From: Flavobacterium sp. UBA7680
Lineage (GTDB): Bacteria > Bacteroidota > Bacteroidia > Flavobacteriales > Flavobacteriaceae
Direction: 5' to 3'
Assembly (NCBI RefSeq): GCF_002482975.1
Contig: NZ_DLHA01000039.1
Coordinates: 1 to 44,744, forward strand
DNA length: 44,744 nt
The notes under the pieces are model-generated. The model was not told the DNA's origin, did no database searches, and worked only from the letters and a program-made list of their open reading frames with translations. Each line of letters begins with the position of its first letter. Position 1 is the stretch's first letter. Positions 5,746 through 14,834 of this stretch are shown here, one piece after another. Made by a program: the position numbers and the translations under genes.

Positions 5746-6948
5746 TTAAACCCCTAACTTCTTAGCAATTTCAGCAGGAATTCCGCCTTTGTTTACCATT
5801 AAGGCAGTTGTTTTATATTTTACGAAATTTTTGGTTACGAACAAGAAACCTTTGTAATCGTTTGTTTCTCCCCAAGAATTTTTTACGATATAATATTCTT
5901 TTCCGGTTTGATCTTTTGCAAGGCCAATAATGTGCATTCCGTGGTCGTCTGTTGTACCGTAACTGTCAAACGCAGCCTGACGCATTTCTGGAGTAATTTC
6001 CGGTTCTGCTTTTGGTCCGTTAAACATATCTGCTTTTTCTTCAGCCGTCATGTCGTCAAATTTCTTTGTTGGAACATATGCCACACCGTTTTTCCAGCTA
6101 AAGCTTTTCTCGCTTACGTCTGTCGCCCAAGCAACAGTATATCCTTTTTTCAATGCATTGTCGATAACATCTGTCATGTCATTTACTTTTACGTTGTAAA
6201 CCTGATCTAAAGACCAGTTGTCTGGCACGGCAAGAACTGTTTTTTGGTAATATGGAGAAGTTGTAAACGAAGACATTTCTACATATTCGTCAGGATTAAT
6301 TCCTACCACTTCTTTAGCAAAAGACTGCGGCGTATAGTTTTTTCCTTTGTAATTGAAGTTATCCGGCACTTTTCCTAAATAAGAATCGATAACAGCAGCA
6401 TAGGCTTTTTGCCAGTTTGGCGTTAACTCTCCGTTTGGATTTTTAACCACCGCAGCCAAAACACCTTCGATAAGTGCAGACATTTCGGCAAATTTATTTT
6501 TATCTGTTCCGTAGTTCAAACCTGTGTAAACTTCTCTTGGTACGGTTCCGTATTTTTTGTACATATTAATTACGTCGTGCAGCGAACCTCCGTCACCTAA
6601 AGTGATCGCGCCGTGCATACGAACATAATTTACTCCTTTGTCAACATACACATTTCTTGCAGAAAAAACCTGAGAAAGCTCAACAGGCTGTTTCCCTAAA
6701 CGAATCATTTCTGACTCTAAAAATGAGTTTGATGCATAACTCCAGCAAGTTCCTGATGAACCCTGGTTTTTAATCGACGTTGTTCCTAAGTTAACTACTT
6801 CAGTGAATTTAAAAGCTTCTTTACTTTTATCACTCGCATTTAGCTTTAAGGAATTTACCAAAATGTCCTGCGCAAAACAGCCGCTTACACCAACTAAAAA
6901 AGCAGATGCCGCGAAAACTGATTTCATCGTATTTTTATACATAATCAA
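5746..6948 (-). CDS. Secreted C1-family cysteine peptidase (bleomycin hydrolase / aminopeptidase C type)
   Basis: This 400-aa protein carries the papain-fold catalytic set: Q62 before GSSGTCW (nucleophile C68), His in TTDDHGMHIIG near residue 340, and Asn in YIVKNSWGE. The long insertion between Cys and His is typical of the Peptidase_C1B family (bleomycin hydrolase, PepC). Unlike cytosolic PepC it has a signal peptide (MKSVFAASAFLVGVSGCFAQ). The stretch VSGC also fits a lipobox, so the protein may be periplasmic or lipid-anchored. In-frame ATGs at codons 1, 3 and 8 leave the exact start open. The gene is monocistronic and divergent from the AraC gene. Confidence 0.9.
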   Translation of the reverse strand: MIMYKNTMKSVFAASAFLVGVSGCFAQDILVNSLKLNASDKSKEAFKFTEVVNLGTTSIKNQGSSGTCWSYASNSFLESEMIRLGKQPVELSQVFSARNVYVDKGVNYVRMHGAITLGDGGSLHDVINMYKKYGTVPREVYTGLNYGTDKNKFAEMSALIEGVLAAVVKNPNGELTPNWQKAYAAVIDSYLGKVPDNFNYKGKNYTPQSFAKEVVGINPDEYVEMSSFTTSPYYQKTVLAVPDNWSLDQVYNVKVNDMTDVIDNALKKGYTVAWATDVSEKSFSWKNGVAYVPTKKFDDMTAEEKADMFNGPKAEPEITPEMRQAAFDSYGTTDDHGMHIIGLAKDQTGKEYYIVKNSWGETNDYKGFLFVTKNFVKYKTTALMVNKGGIPAEIAKKLGV

Positions 6949-7182
6949 AAGATTTAAATAGTTACTTATTAGTAGCCTGTATTATATTTTTGTTACAAAA
7001 AAATTAAATATTCGGTAAATAAACTATTATTTAACAGTTAATGTTTATACAATGTTTTTATTAATCCTCAAAACCTTACAAACTATATAAAAACATAATC
7101 TGTTTACAATCAAATGTTTTTTGATTTTATATGCAAATAAATAGTAATTTGGCTGTTGAAATGCCACGCTATAAACCCCAAA

Positions 7183-7980
7183 ATGTACGAACTCGAAAAA
7201 GAGAAATACTTAGGCAATACTAAAAAAAGCTTCAATACCCAGCAGGGAATTGCGGTTGTCGAAACCGAGTATCAAAACAAGGTTTACGAAGGCTGGCATT
7301 CGCATAATAATGCGCATATAACGCTTTTCCTAAAAGGCGGAACTACCGAAAAACGAAAAAATTTCAGCGAAACTGTTGGTCCAGGTTCATTATTGTTTTA
7401 CCACAGCGACGAACTGCATTTGAATCAAAATACGCTTTTTCCATCCCGAAATATTAATATTGAAATTGAAGAAAACCTGCTGAAAGAACTTCAAATGTCT
7501 GAAGCTGTGATCGAAAAATCGGTTCAAAATTCGGCATTTACTAAGTTTCTAATTTTAAAGATTTTTAAAGAAACGCTTACTTCTGATATTTTTTCTGCCG
7601 ATACAATTACGATGCTTTTTTCGCAGATTTTGAATGCTCAAAATCATTTGGAGCGTTTTGAAAAAAGTCCGTTTTGGGTGAAGAGTTTACAGGAATTACT
7701 GAATGACTGCTGGAATGAAAACCCGAATCTACAAGATTTGGCAACGGTTTTAAATTTAAATCCCATTACGATTTCGAAACATTTTCCGAAGTATTTTGGC
7801 TGTACTTTAGGCGAATACATGCGCCGAATTAAAATAAACCGTTCGCTTTCGCTGATACAATCGCACGAAAGTAATCTAACCGAAATTGCCCTCGAATGCG
7901 GTTTTGCTGATCAAAGCCATTTTATTAGAACGTTTAAAAGCCAAACGGGATTTTTGCCAAAACAATTTCAAAAATTATAA
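7183..7980 (+). CDS. AraC-family transcriptional regulator
   Basis: This 265-aa protein has an N-terminal cupin-like sensor (about 20-110, with WHSHNNAHITLFLKGG) and a C-terminal AraC DNA-binding domain with two HTH units (LQDLATVLNLNPITISKHFPKYFG, then LTEIALECGFADQSHFIRTF). I chose the ATG at 7183 (MYELEKEKYLG). The frame opens at a TTG at 7156, but those nine residues look non-coding. The next gene, 77 nt downstream on the same strand, is a CPBP membrane protease and may be a target. The effector is unknown. Confidence 0.9.
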   Translation: MYELEKEKYLGNTKKSFNTQQGIAVVETEYQNKVYEGWHSHNNAHITLFLKGGTTEKRKNFSETVGPGSLLFYHSDELHLNQNTLFPSRNINIEIEENLLKELQMSEAVIEKSVQNSAFTKFLILKIFKETLTSDIFSADTITMLFSQILNAQNHLERFEKSPFWVKSLQELLNDCWNENPNLQDLATVLNLNPITISKHFPKYFGCTLGEYMRRIKINRSLSLIQSHESNLTEIALECGFADQSHFIRTFKSQTGFLPKQFQKL

Positions 7981-8057
7981 AGAGGCAAATTTCATTCTAT
8001 TTTTTGTTTTTGATGCGCAATACTTTTGTCTCATCATAAATCAATAAAACAAATCAA

Positions 8058-8918
8058 ATGGAAACTCTTACCAGAAAACAAAAAATATTTAATTTCCCTG
8101 TTGTCAAAATCTTTCTTGCACTGCTTACTTTTATGGCTGTTGTTATTATTGGCCAGCAAATTGCCGTAAAATTATTGGCTTTGACATCTCTTGACAAAGA
8201 TTATAGAAATCTTTTAAAAGGGCTTTTTGTTTCCTTTTCGTGTATTTTCAGTTATATTCTTTTCTTTAAAAAATATGAAAAAAGAGCTATTACAGAATTT
8301 TCTACGAAAGGACTTTTAAAAAATATTAGTATTGGAGCTCTGATTGGCTTTATTTTACAATCCTTAACCATTTTAGTAATTTACCTTAACGGAAGTTACA
8401 GTGTTGTAAAAATCAATCCTGTTTCGTTTATCCTGATTCCGTTTACGATAATGTTTACCGTTGCCATTATCGAAGAAATATTGGTGCGCGGGATTATATT
8501 TAGAATTGTAGAAGAAAAACTGGGAAGTTATATTTCTCTTACGATCTCTTCTGTTTTATTTGGAGTTTTTCATTTAGCAAATCCTCACGGCACTTTAATT
8601 TCTGCAATCTGTATTACAACTGCAGGATTTCTGTTTGGAGCCGTTTATATTTACAGCCGTAATTTATGGATGCCGATCGCTTTGCATTTTGCATGGAATT
8701 TTACACAGTCGGGAATTTTTGGAGCCATAACTTCCGGAAACGAAAAAACAAGCAGTTTATTAGAAGCCAAAATACAAGGTCCTGAATTTATTACCGGAGG
8801 AGAATTTGGTCCCGAAGGATCGATTCAGGCTATTATATTCTGTGCCGCTGCAACTATTATTCTATTGGTTTTAAACCACAAACAGGGTAAAATCATTAAG
8901 CCGTATTGGAAAAAATAG
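8058..8918 (+). CDS. CPBP-family intramembrane glutamic endopeptidase (CAAX/Abi)
   Basis: This 286-aa membrane protein has about eight hydrophobic segments. It has the family motifs in order: EEILVRG (EExxxR, about residues 141-147), FxxxH in LFGVFHLANPH, and HFAWNFTQ. CPBP proteases include eukaryotic CAAX prenyl proteases and bacterial proteins involved in bacteriocin immunity or membrane-protein processing. The bacterial substrate is usually unknown and cannot be told here. A -7-like TACTTTTG element (8021-8028) precedes it, without a well-placed -33 TTG. A bidirectional terminator follows. Confidence 0.92.
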   Translation: METLTRKQKIFNFPVVKIFLALLTFMAVVIIGQQIAVKLLALTSLDKDYRNLLKGLFVSFSCIFSYILFFKKYEKRAITEFSTKGLLKNISIGALIGFILQSLTILVIYLNGSYSVVKINPVSFILIPFTIMFTVAIIEEILVRGIIFRIVEEKLGSYISLTISSVLFGVFHLANPHGTLISAICITTAGFLFGAVYIYSRNLWMPIALHFAWNFTQSGIFGAITSGNEKTSSLLEAKIQGPEFITGGEFGPEGSIQAIIFCAAATIILLVLNHKQGKIIKPYWKK

Positions 8919-8931
8919 ATTGTTTTTTGCC

Positions 8932-8958
8932 ACGAATTGCACGAATTTCCACAAATTA
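8932..8958. repeat. Short degenerate tandem repeat (CACGAATT type)
   Basis: Three imperfect units, CACGAATTG, CACGAATTTC and CACAAATTA, follow each other directly after the CPBP gene. This is a common motif in flavobacterial intergenic DNA. It carries no ORF. Confidence 0.45.
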
Positions 8959-8964
8959 TATTTG

Positions 8965-8998
8965 AATTCCCGATAAATATTATCGGGAATTTTTAATT
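8965..8998. terminator. Bidirectional terminator
   Basis: An 11-bp perfect stem (AATTCCCGATA at 8965-8975, complement at 8981-8991) has a 5-nt loop and a T-rich 3' flank. It sits between the convergent CPBP gene and the BamA-like gene. Confidence 0.8.
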
Positions 8999-9010
8999 TT
9001 TAATTGAATT

Positions 9011-10207
9011 TTATCTAAGCCAATTGCTTCCAAAAACAATATAATACGCCCAATCTTCGGGGCCTTTTGCAACGTCGACACCCATGCGGAGTTTGAATTT
9101 TCGGGCTAATAAATATCTGAAACCGGTTCCGTAACTATAGACAACCGGTTTTGCGAAAGCTTTATCCCAATCGTTAAAAGCACTTGCAAGACCTCCGTAA
9201 CCCATAAGGCTCCATCTACGATATAAATCCCATCGCAATTCGGCTTCGGTAACAATGCTGGTTTTTCCCTGATATCGGGCGGCGGGAATTCCGCGTAAAT
9301 TGATTCCGGGCAATAGATAAAAAGGCGGACTCCCAAACGCCTGCTCTCCCTCTACCCTAAGCCCGCCAATTAATTTTTTTGTTAAGGGATAAAATCCTAT
9401 TGCCGATAAATTGACGCGCCAGGCATCGTAATCGCTCCCAATTGCATCATCTGACCAAAAGAAATCTGACTGTAGCCGAATTCCTTTATCTGGTGTAAAT
9501 ATATTGTCACGTCCGTCAAACTGAAGCGCAGCTCCAAGCTGACTTATCGTACTTTTGATATCTTTTGGCTGTACAAATGGCGGCGGAAGATCTACATCAG
9601 GCAGGTTTATTTTTGAGTTTAAAAAGAGGTATTGCGGCCCGGCACTCCATTTTGCGTTTCTAAATTGTTTTAGCCATTGTGTATAAAAAATAGTAGACCT
9701 AAAATTGAGTTTAAATTCCTGATCTTTTGCATTTGGAATATTATTGGCATAAAAAGACAAATTCATATCGCCATAACCGGCCATAACACGATATAAGATT
9801 CTGGAATTGACTAAGGTTCCAGACCGAAATGCGCCTGCCATCCAGCTTTTATTTTCGGTATACATACCAATTCCTCCGGTTATGTCTGGATTTATAAAAC
9901 GTTTTTTACCGTTTTCGTCTACAACCGGAGCGCGTTTTTTAAGAAAAATGGGAACGATTGCGCCTCCAATTCCGCCCAAAGCCGGTTCTGTAATAACGGT
10001 AGGAACTACAATAAAGCCGTGTGCGTAAATAATATAATTGCTTAAATCAAAAGCTCCGTCGAGAGAATCTTTTGTGGTTATATGTGGTTTTTGTGTCGTT
10101 TGTGCGGTTATGTTTTGAAGAGAAAAAAAACACAAAGCAAAAATGAAAACCAGTTTTAGAAAAAGTTTTCTGTTTTTTATGGAAGAATCTGAATATGTAT
10201 TTCTCAT
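9011..10207 (-). CDS. BamA/TamA-family outer-membrane barrel protein
   Basis: This 398-aa protein has an N-terminal signal sequence (hydrophobic at about 15-33, ending NITAQ). It is then almost wholly predicted beta-barrel. Features of the bacterial surface antigen (D15/Omp85) domain are seen: ALQFDGRDNIFTPDKGIRLQSD in the middle and GINLRGIPAARYQGKTSIVTEAELRWD near residue 300, the latter resembling the conserved GxRGF/Y region. No POTRA domain is present, so it is a short barrel-only form and not BamA itself. It is the last gene of the ten-gene minus-strand run, 61 nt after the SphA-like gene. It may export or insert a product of that cluster. Confidence 0.87.
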   Translation of the reverse strand: MRNTYSDSSIKNRKLFLKLVFIFALCFFSLQNITAQTTQKPHITTKDSLDGAFDLSNYIIYAHGFIVVPTVITEPALGGIGGAIVPIFLKKRAPVVDENGKKRFINPDITGGIGMYTENKSWMAGAFRSGTLVNSRILYRVMAGYGDMNLSFYANNIPNAKDQEFKLNFRSTIFYTQWLKQFRNAKWSAGPQYLFLNSKINLPDVDLPPPFVQPKDIKSTISQLGAALQFDGRDNIFTPDKGIRLQSDFFWSDDAIGSDYDAWRVNLSAIGFYPLTKKLIGGLRVEGEQAFGSPPFYLLPGINLRGIPAARYQGKTSIVTEAELRWDLYRRWSLMGYGGLASAFNDWDKAFAKPVVYSYGTGFRYLLARKFKLRMGVDVAKGPEDWAYYIVFGSNWLR

Positions 10208-10268
10208 TTAAATCAATTTAAAATTTATCGTATTCATTTAAAAAACATCAACTTCAATCATTTTAAGG

Positions 10269-11243
10269 TTATTCTTTTTTCTCTTTTGCCAGACTAAATA
10301 CGTGCGCAAGTGTCAGGAAAAAAGTATTTCCCTGAAAGCGACTTTCAGCTCCAAATTCTGAAACCCAGCGAAGTCCCGCAGAAGTTTTACAGCCTATATG
10401 GAAATAATTTACCTCAGCACCAACACCTCCTATTTTGTCTTTGTCTGGTTCAAGCACTAAATTCCCTACCGGAATTTTATCGTTTGAAAGTTTATATTGC
10501 AGGTAATAAATTACCCCTGCATTTAGTATTCCGCTTGGAGCAGTTTTCGCAGCATTGAGCGTGTAAAAGGTTTTTCCCAAGCCGCCTTCAACACTTAAAA
10601 TATCTCCGGTTTTTATATCAGTATCTTTCTTTTTTCCGTTTATTTCATAAGAGGCTAAAGCCGAAAAATGAAATGTTTTTTTATCATTAAAGTATACGGT
10701 TGTTCCGGCTGAAAATTCATTCATCAGCATTCCTAAACCGGCATTGTCTGAAGCTCCGGCGGTGAATTTTCCGGTTGGGAGATAAAGCTGATAACTAAAA
10801 ACAAAATCGGCTCTTTTGTTGTGCCAGCCTAACTGAATTGGCTGTACATACATATCTGTAAAAGCAAGAGAATTTGTTGCATCAAGTGAGTTTCCCTGAA
10901 TGGTATTTGAAGCAAAAGCCAGCAAAATAGTAGCTCCATAATTAGCTCCTAAAATTTTAAAATCGCTTACATAATTAGCTCCAACTCCTGTTATAAACAT
11001 CGTAATGTCTGGATTTGCAAGCGATTCGTCACCGTCTGCATTTCGCAGAGAACCTGCATCATATAAATAACCCGGCACGTAAACGCTTAAAGTATTTGCC
11101 GGAGTCTGAGTTCCGGATTGTAATCCCATTGCTCCAAGAATATGACCTCCTTTTAGTTGTGCATTTCCTAAAAAGCAAACGAACAGAAATAATAGGATGA
11201 ATACTGATTTTATGGTTTGTGTTTGGTTTGGTTTCGTTTTCAT
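10269..11243 (-). CDS. SphA / MetA-pathway-type outer-membrane transporter
   Basis: This 324-aa protein has a signal peptide (hydrophobic at about 12-28, ending GNAQ). The rest is amphipathic beta strands, with GGHILGAMGLQSGTQTP early, FSYQLYLPTGKF in the middle and a C-terminal aromatic-rich strand. This matches the family named for the MetA pathway of phenol degradation and for SphA, thought to be outer-membrane channels for aromatic or hydrophobic compounds. Whether the substrate is aromatic here is unknown. It lies directly after the membrane-bound AraC regulator and before the BamA-like gene. Confidence 0.78.
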   Translation of the reverse strand: MKTKPNQTQTIKSVFILLFLFVCFLGNAQLKGGHILGAMGLQSGTQTPANTLSVYVPGYLYDAGSLRNADGDESLANPDITMFITGVGANYVSDFKILGANYGATILLAFASNTIQGNSLDATNSLAFTDMYVQPIQLGWHNKRADFVFSYQLYLPTGKFTAGASDNAGLGMLMNEFSAGTTVYFNDKKTFHFSALASYEINGKKKDTDIKTGDILSVEGGLGKTFYTLNAAKTAPSGILNAGVIYYLQYKLSNDKIPVGNLVLEPDKDKIGGVGAEVNYFHIGCKTSAGLRWVSEFGAESRFQGNTFFLTLAHVFSLAKEKKE

Positions 11244-11294
11244 GGTTTCTTCTTTAAATTAATGAGACTTTACAATCCTTCTTTACAAATTATT

Positions 11295-12488
11295 TCAATT
11301 TGTAGATTGCTTAAAAAAATAAGAACTGCTTTTTTCTGGGTTAATCCTGATTACTCTAAAATATTCTGAAGGAGATTTTCCGGTATGTTTTATAAAAGCT
11401 CTAAAACAGGTTGTTCTGGATTTAAAACCAGATGCCCAGGCCATTCCTTCGAGTGAAAGATCTTTCCAGTCTGAATCGTTTATTTTTTCTTTAAAATATT
11501 CGATTCGTTTTAAATTTATATAGTCCTGAAAGTGTAGGTTGAATTCTGAATTTATTAAACAGGAAAGATTGTTTACTGTAATTCCGGTTTCTTCTGAAAT
11601 ATCACGTATGACCAAATCTTTCTTTAAAAAGAGTTTTTTAGAATCGAAAATACTTTCTAGTTTGGCCAGATACAGCTGTCGTTTTTCGAGTGTTAACTCT
11701 TTTACTATTGGCAGTGAATTTTTGGTTTCCTGTGAGGTGTAGGTTCTCAAATTTTCATTGACAAAATCTAATGTTTCGGTTTCGTTTGCATCATAAAAAA
11801 GCTGCGGTTTAAAATACAGCCAGCCAACCGTAAATATTAAAACAGATGAAATAAGAATGTAGCAGGATAAATCTAAATTATCGACATTATTGATTAAAAA
11901 GAAATGCACAAAAAGCGTTGAAAATAAAAACAAGATAACCAGATTATAAACTCTGATCCAGCCTAATATTTTGATTCGCTGCAGGTGATTTTCTTTAAAT
12001 TTTTTAATGTCGTAATTTAAAATCATCATGGTTTGGCAAAAAGCATACATCAACCAAACGCTGAGACTTAACATTGAAAAAGGATTTTTTGTTTTTACTG
12101 AAATATAGTCTATCAAATAAATATTCGTGTAATTTCCAATCCAGACCACAATGGTCAAGGAGAAATAAATGAGGAAGGGCAGGAAATGAAACCAGTCGTA
12201 TTTTTTATAAGAGGAGTTTGGGAATAAAATATTTCGAACGTATAAAAATGCGCACGGAGCTGCTAAAAAAATAAACGATTTTGTGATCATGAAGAGATCT
12301 GGAAACTCTTTAAAAACATTTGCCGATAAGTAAAAATTATAGACGCTTACAAGGGCAAGGCTAAACAAAAACAGTCCTAAGAAAAAACTTTTAGAGTAGT
12401 TTTTCTTCGAAAAAAGAACCATAAATGAAGTCGCAAATCCTACAATTGTAGCTATAAAAAAGAAAAGCGAAAGTACTATATCGGTCAT
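11295..12488 (-). CDS. Membrane-anchored AraC-type regulator (7TM + HTH)
   Basis: I chose the ATG at 12488 (MTDIVLSLFFFIATIVGF), giving 397 aa. A longer reading to 12542 adds 18 polar residues before the first TM and is unlikely. About seven TM helices fill residues 5-230. A cytosolic linker and a C-terminal AraC HTH domain follow (IRDISEETGITVNNLSCLIN, then EGMAWASGFKSRTTCFRAFIKHTGKSPSEYFR). Such proteins are thought to sense a ligand in or outside the membrane and regulate nearby genes directly. Its position inside the minus-strand run makes it the best candidate regulator of that cluster. Confidence 0.88.
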   Translation of the reverse strand: MTDIVLSLFFFIATIVGFATSFMVLFSKKNYSKSFFLGLFLFSLALVSVYNFYLSANVFKEFPDLFMITKSFIFLAAPCAFLYVRNILFPNSSYKKYDWFHFLPFLIYFSLTIVVWIGNYTNIYLIDYISVKTKNPFSMLSLSVWLMYAFCQTMMILNYDIKKFKENHLQRIKILGWIRVYNLVILFLFSTLFVHFFLINNVDNLDLSCYILISSVLIFTVGWLYFKPQLFYDANETETLDFVNENLRTYTSQETKNSLPIVKELTLEKRQLYLAKLESIFDSKKLFLKKDLVIRDISEETGITVNNLSCLINSEFNLHFQDYINLKRIEYFKEKINDSDWKDLSLEGMAWASGFKSRTTCFRAFIKHTGKSPSEYFRVIRINPEKSSSYFFKQSTN

Positions 12489-12617
12489 ACGTTTTAAGCT
12501 TTGATTAGTTTGTCCTTTTTCTTTGAGAAGGGGGATTTTCAAAGAAAATAAAATGTGCGGTTATAAGCTGTACTTACTAAAATGGAAAGTACAGCCTATT
12601 AAAACAGTAGTTTTATG

Positions 12618-13202
12618 TTATTTTTTTACGGCACCAGGAGGGAATCCTGCTAATATTTTTTTAACTGCGCCGTTAATAAATTCTTCAGGATTGTCTGGTT
12701 TGCTGTCAATTTGAGCATTTCCAACTCCCTGCCAAAGCAGTTTTTGTGTTTTTGTAGAAACGATATCAATTACTAATGAACCGTCTACATAATCATAAGT
12801 GTTAAACGTTGTGGTACCGCCGCCCATCATGGCTCCGCCGCCCCAATATCCGTATGGGCGATACATTCCGCCATAACCATAGAAATTAGAATCGGCAGTA
12901 ACTTGAGTTTTATTTTTTAAGATAGAGACTGCGTTTACTTTTAAATCAGGATTTGAACTTTCTGTAAATCCTTTTGCAATCATTTCAGCACGAATTGCTT
13001 TTGTTACACGATCAGCATTTAATTCGTTTACCTGACCTTGCTGTGCTTTTAAATCGTAAACTGCAAAAGTTTTATATTCAGTAAAATTTGCAGCATGATC
13101 ATAATCTGTTGTAACATTAACTGTTGGGGAACAGCTGTAAAATAAACCCAATACTAACAATAACATTGGGATGATGCTAAGATTTGTTCTTTTAATATTC
13201 AT
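12618..13202 (-). CDS. DUF4136 lipoprotein
   Basis: This 194-aa protein has a lipoprotein signal (lipobox LFYSC, Cys at about residue 24). The conserved DUF4136 layout follows: TVNVTTDYDHAANFTEYKTFAVYD at the N-terminus, a Gly/Tyr-rich middle (YGYGGMYRPYGYWGGG) and VDIVSTKTQKLLWQGVGNAQ. The family is found in Gram-negative envelopes and has no known function. It is separated from DUF2252 by 221 nt, so it may have its own promoter. The membrane-anchored AraC gene follows 129 nt later. Confidence 0.88.
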   Translation of the reverse strand: MNIKRTNLSIIPMLLLVLGLFYSCSPTVNVTTDYDHAANFTEYKTFAVYDLKAQQGQVNELNADRVTKAIRAEMIAKGFTESSNPDLKVNAVSILKNKTQVTADSNFYGYGGMYRPYGYWGGGAMMGGGTTTFNTYDYVDGSLVIDIVSTKTQKLLWQGVGNAQIDSKPDNPEEFINGAVKKILAGFPPGAVKK

Positions 13203-13423
13203 TTTGTAGAATTTAAATTAATGATTAATTACTTAACTGGAAATTATTAATTCTGAAAAATCTTGAATGAACGATTAAGGGGAGGGATAACGTGTAATTT
13301 AAACACAAAGAACTAAACAACAGGCTTTTAAGAAACATTCAAAGATAATCATTTTATTTAATTGATATAAACATTTAGAAAAAAATTCTTACTTATTTGT
13401 AATTGCTTTATTTATCCTGCAAA

Positions 13424-14824
13424 TTATATTTCTGCAGAAACAGGCAATTTTCCTTCTTTTATGGCTTTGATCATTTTGTTGTAATCTAATTCATTTTGAT
13501 CTGCGTATAAAAGCGAAAACTTCGAAACCGCATTGGCAAATTCATTACCATCGCCAATATATCCGGATAATATTGATGGATCTCCAGAACGCGCATGAGC
13601 TCTCGCAAGCGCCCATCCGCAGGCTTTGGCATAATCTGCCAAGTTTTCTTCTTTCATTATTTCAAGAACGGGTTTTACTTTTGCATCGCGAAGCTGACGG
13701 ATGTAAAAAAATCTTCCTCTATCATCATTTGTCCATCCTAAAAATATATCCGAGGCTGACTGCATTAACTTTTGTCCCATAACGATTCGCTCGCCTTCAT
13801 GATCGTATTTTCTTTTCGCTTTTACGTGTTGTTCTAAAACGCTTTGTCTTGCTTCTTTAAACTGCAAAAAAATAGGTTCGCCTGTGGCAGACATTAATAA
13901 ACTAATGCCGCAAAGTGTACCTACACTTCCTACGCCTACCACTTTTATGGCAAAGTCATGCATGGAATATCTACTTAACAAAACTTGTTTGTCTTCTGGC
14001 AATGATTCTATATATCGTTTATGAACTAATTCTGCTTCTTTTAAAATTTGTTTTTCATCTTTTCCAAACGAATGAAATATCAAAGGCGGTTCATCTTTTA
14101 TTCTCGCCCGAACTCCGTCCTGATACGTCATTTTTGCAAATTCCTTTTCATGTGCCGTATATTCGGCTGCTTTTTTTATTCGCTTTTGATGAAATTCTTT
14201 TATTTCTTCATCTTTTCCGAGTTCAATAAGTTCGGCCAAATCAATATCAGCATACCAAATTTGAAGTGCCGATAATTTGCTGTAGTCCAGCATATGTCTT
14301 TTATAACTGTCTGCTACATGCCAGGCAAATTCTTTATTGCTTTTATTAGAAAATTTCAACCATCTTCCTGCAATGGCAAAACTTGCTGCTAAACGTTTTA
14401 CGTCCCATTCCCAAGGGCCTTGAAAAGTTTCATCAAAATCATTTATATCAAAAACCAATTTACGTTCCGGCGTTGCAAAACCTCCAAAATTCATTAAATG
14501 GCAATCGCCGCAAAGCTGTAAATCAATGCCTGTGTTTGGCGTTTGTGCCAAATCTGCTGCCATAATTGCTGCTGCGCCGCGAAAAAATGCAAATGGCGAT
14601 TCCATCATTCTTCTGTACCGAATGGGCAGTAAACTTTCTATTCTACCAATGCTGGTTTTTATCAAAATTTCAATAGGATCTTCCCGATTCTTAAATGGAG
14701 CATATTCCTGATGTGCAGAGCATGGAACCGTTTTTCTGATCGCTGCGCCTTTCTCATAACGTTCTGCTTTTGATGCCAGTGGATCAAATGAAATTTCTGT
14801 TATATCTGCTGCTTTTTCGACCAT
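13424..14824 (-). CDS. DUF2252 protein, kinase-like
   Basis: This 466-aa soluble protein matches DUF2252 over its whole length. It contains LCGDCHLMNFGGF (G106, D107, H109, N112) and, 14 residues on, FDINDFDET (D126, D129, D131). These look like the catalytic loop and metal site of aminoglycoside-phosphotransferase-type kinases (GDxHxxN ... DFD). Further on, GVGSVGT (297-303) and FLQFKEA (319-325, K323) look like a glycine-rich loop and the ATP-binding lysine. The N-lobe-like part would thus come after the catalytic part, a circular permutation. The gene begins 10 nt after the second DUF1254 gene and is surely co-transcribed with it. No substrate is known. Confidence 0.9.
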   Translation of the reverse strand: MVEKAADITEISFDPLASKAERYEKGAAIRKTVPCSAHQEYAPFKNREDPIEILIKTSIGRIESLLPIRYRRMMESPFAFFRGAAAIMAADLAQTPNTGIDLQLCGDCHLMNFGGFATPERKLVFDINDFDETFQGPWEWDVKRLAASFAIAGRWLKFSNKSNKEFAWHVADSYKRHMLDYSKLSALQIWYADIDLAELIELGKDEEIKEFHQKRIKKAAEYTAHEKEFAKMTYQDGVRARIKDEPPLIFHSFGKDEKQILKEAELVHKRYIESLPEDKQVLLSRYSMHDFAIKVVGVGSVGTLCGISLLMSATGEPIFLQFKEARQSVLEQHVKAKRKYDHEGERIVMGQKLMQSASDIFLGWTNDDRGRFFYIRQLRDAKVKPVLEIMKEENLADYAKACGWALARAHARSGDPSILSGYIGDGNEFANAVSKFSLLYADQNELDYNKMIKAIKEGKLPVSAEI

Positions 14825-14834
14825 AAAATGATTC

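Noticed and set aside
8058..8918. CPBP protease as a bacteriocin-immunity or phage-defence gene
   Set aside because: There is no bacteriocin, precursor peptide or other defence gene beside it; the family is too broad for that call.
10310..10558. 82-aa plus-strand ORF opposite the SphA-like gene
   Set aside because: It is antisense to a well-supported barrel protein and has no recognisable features of its own.
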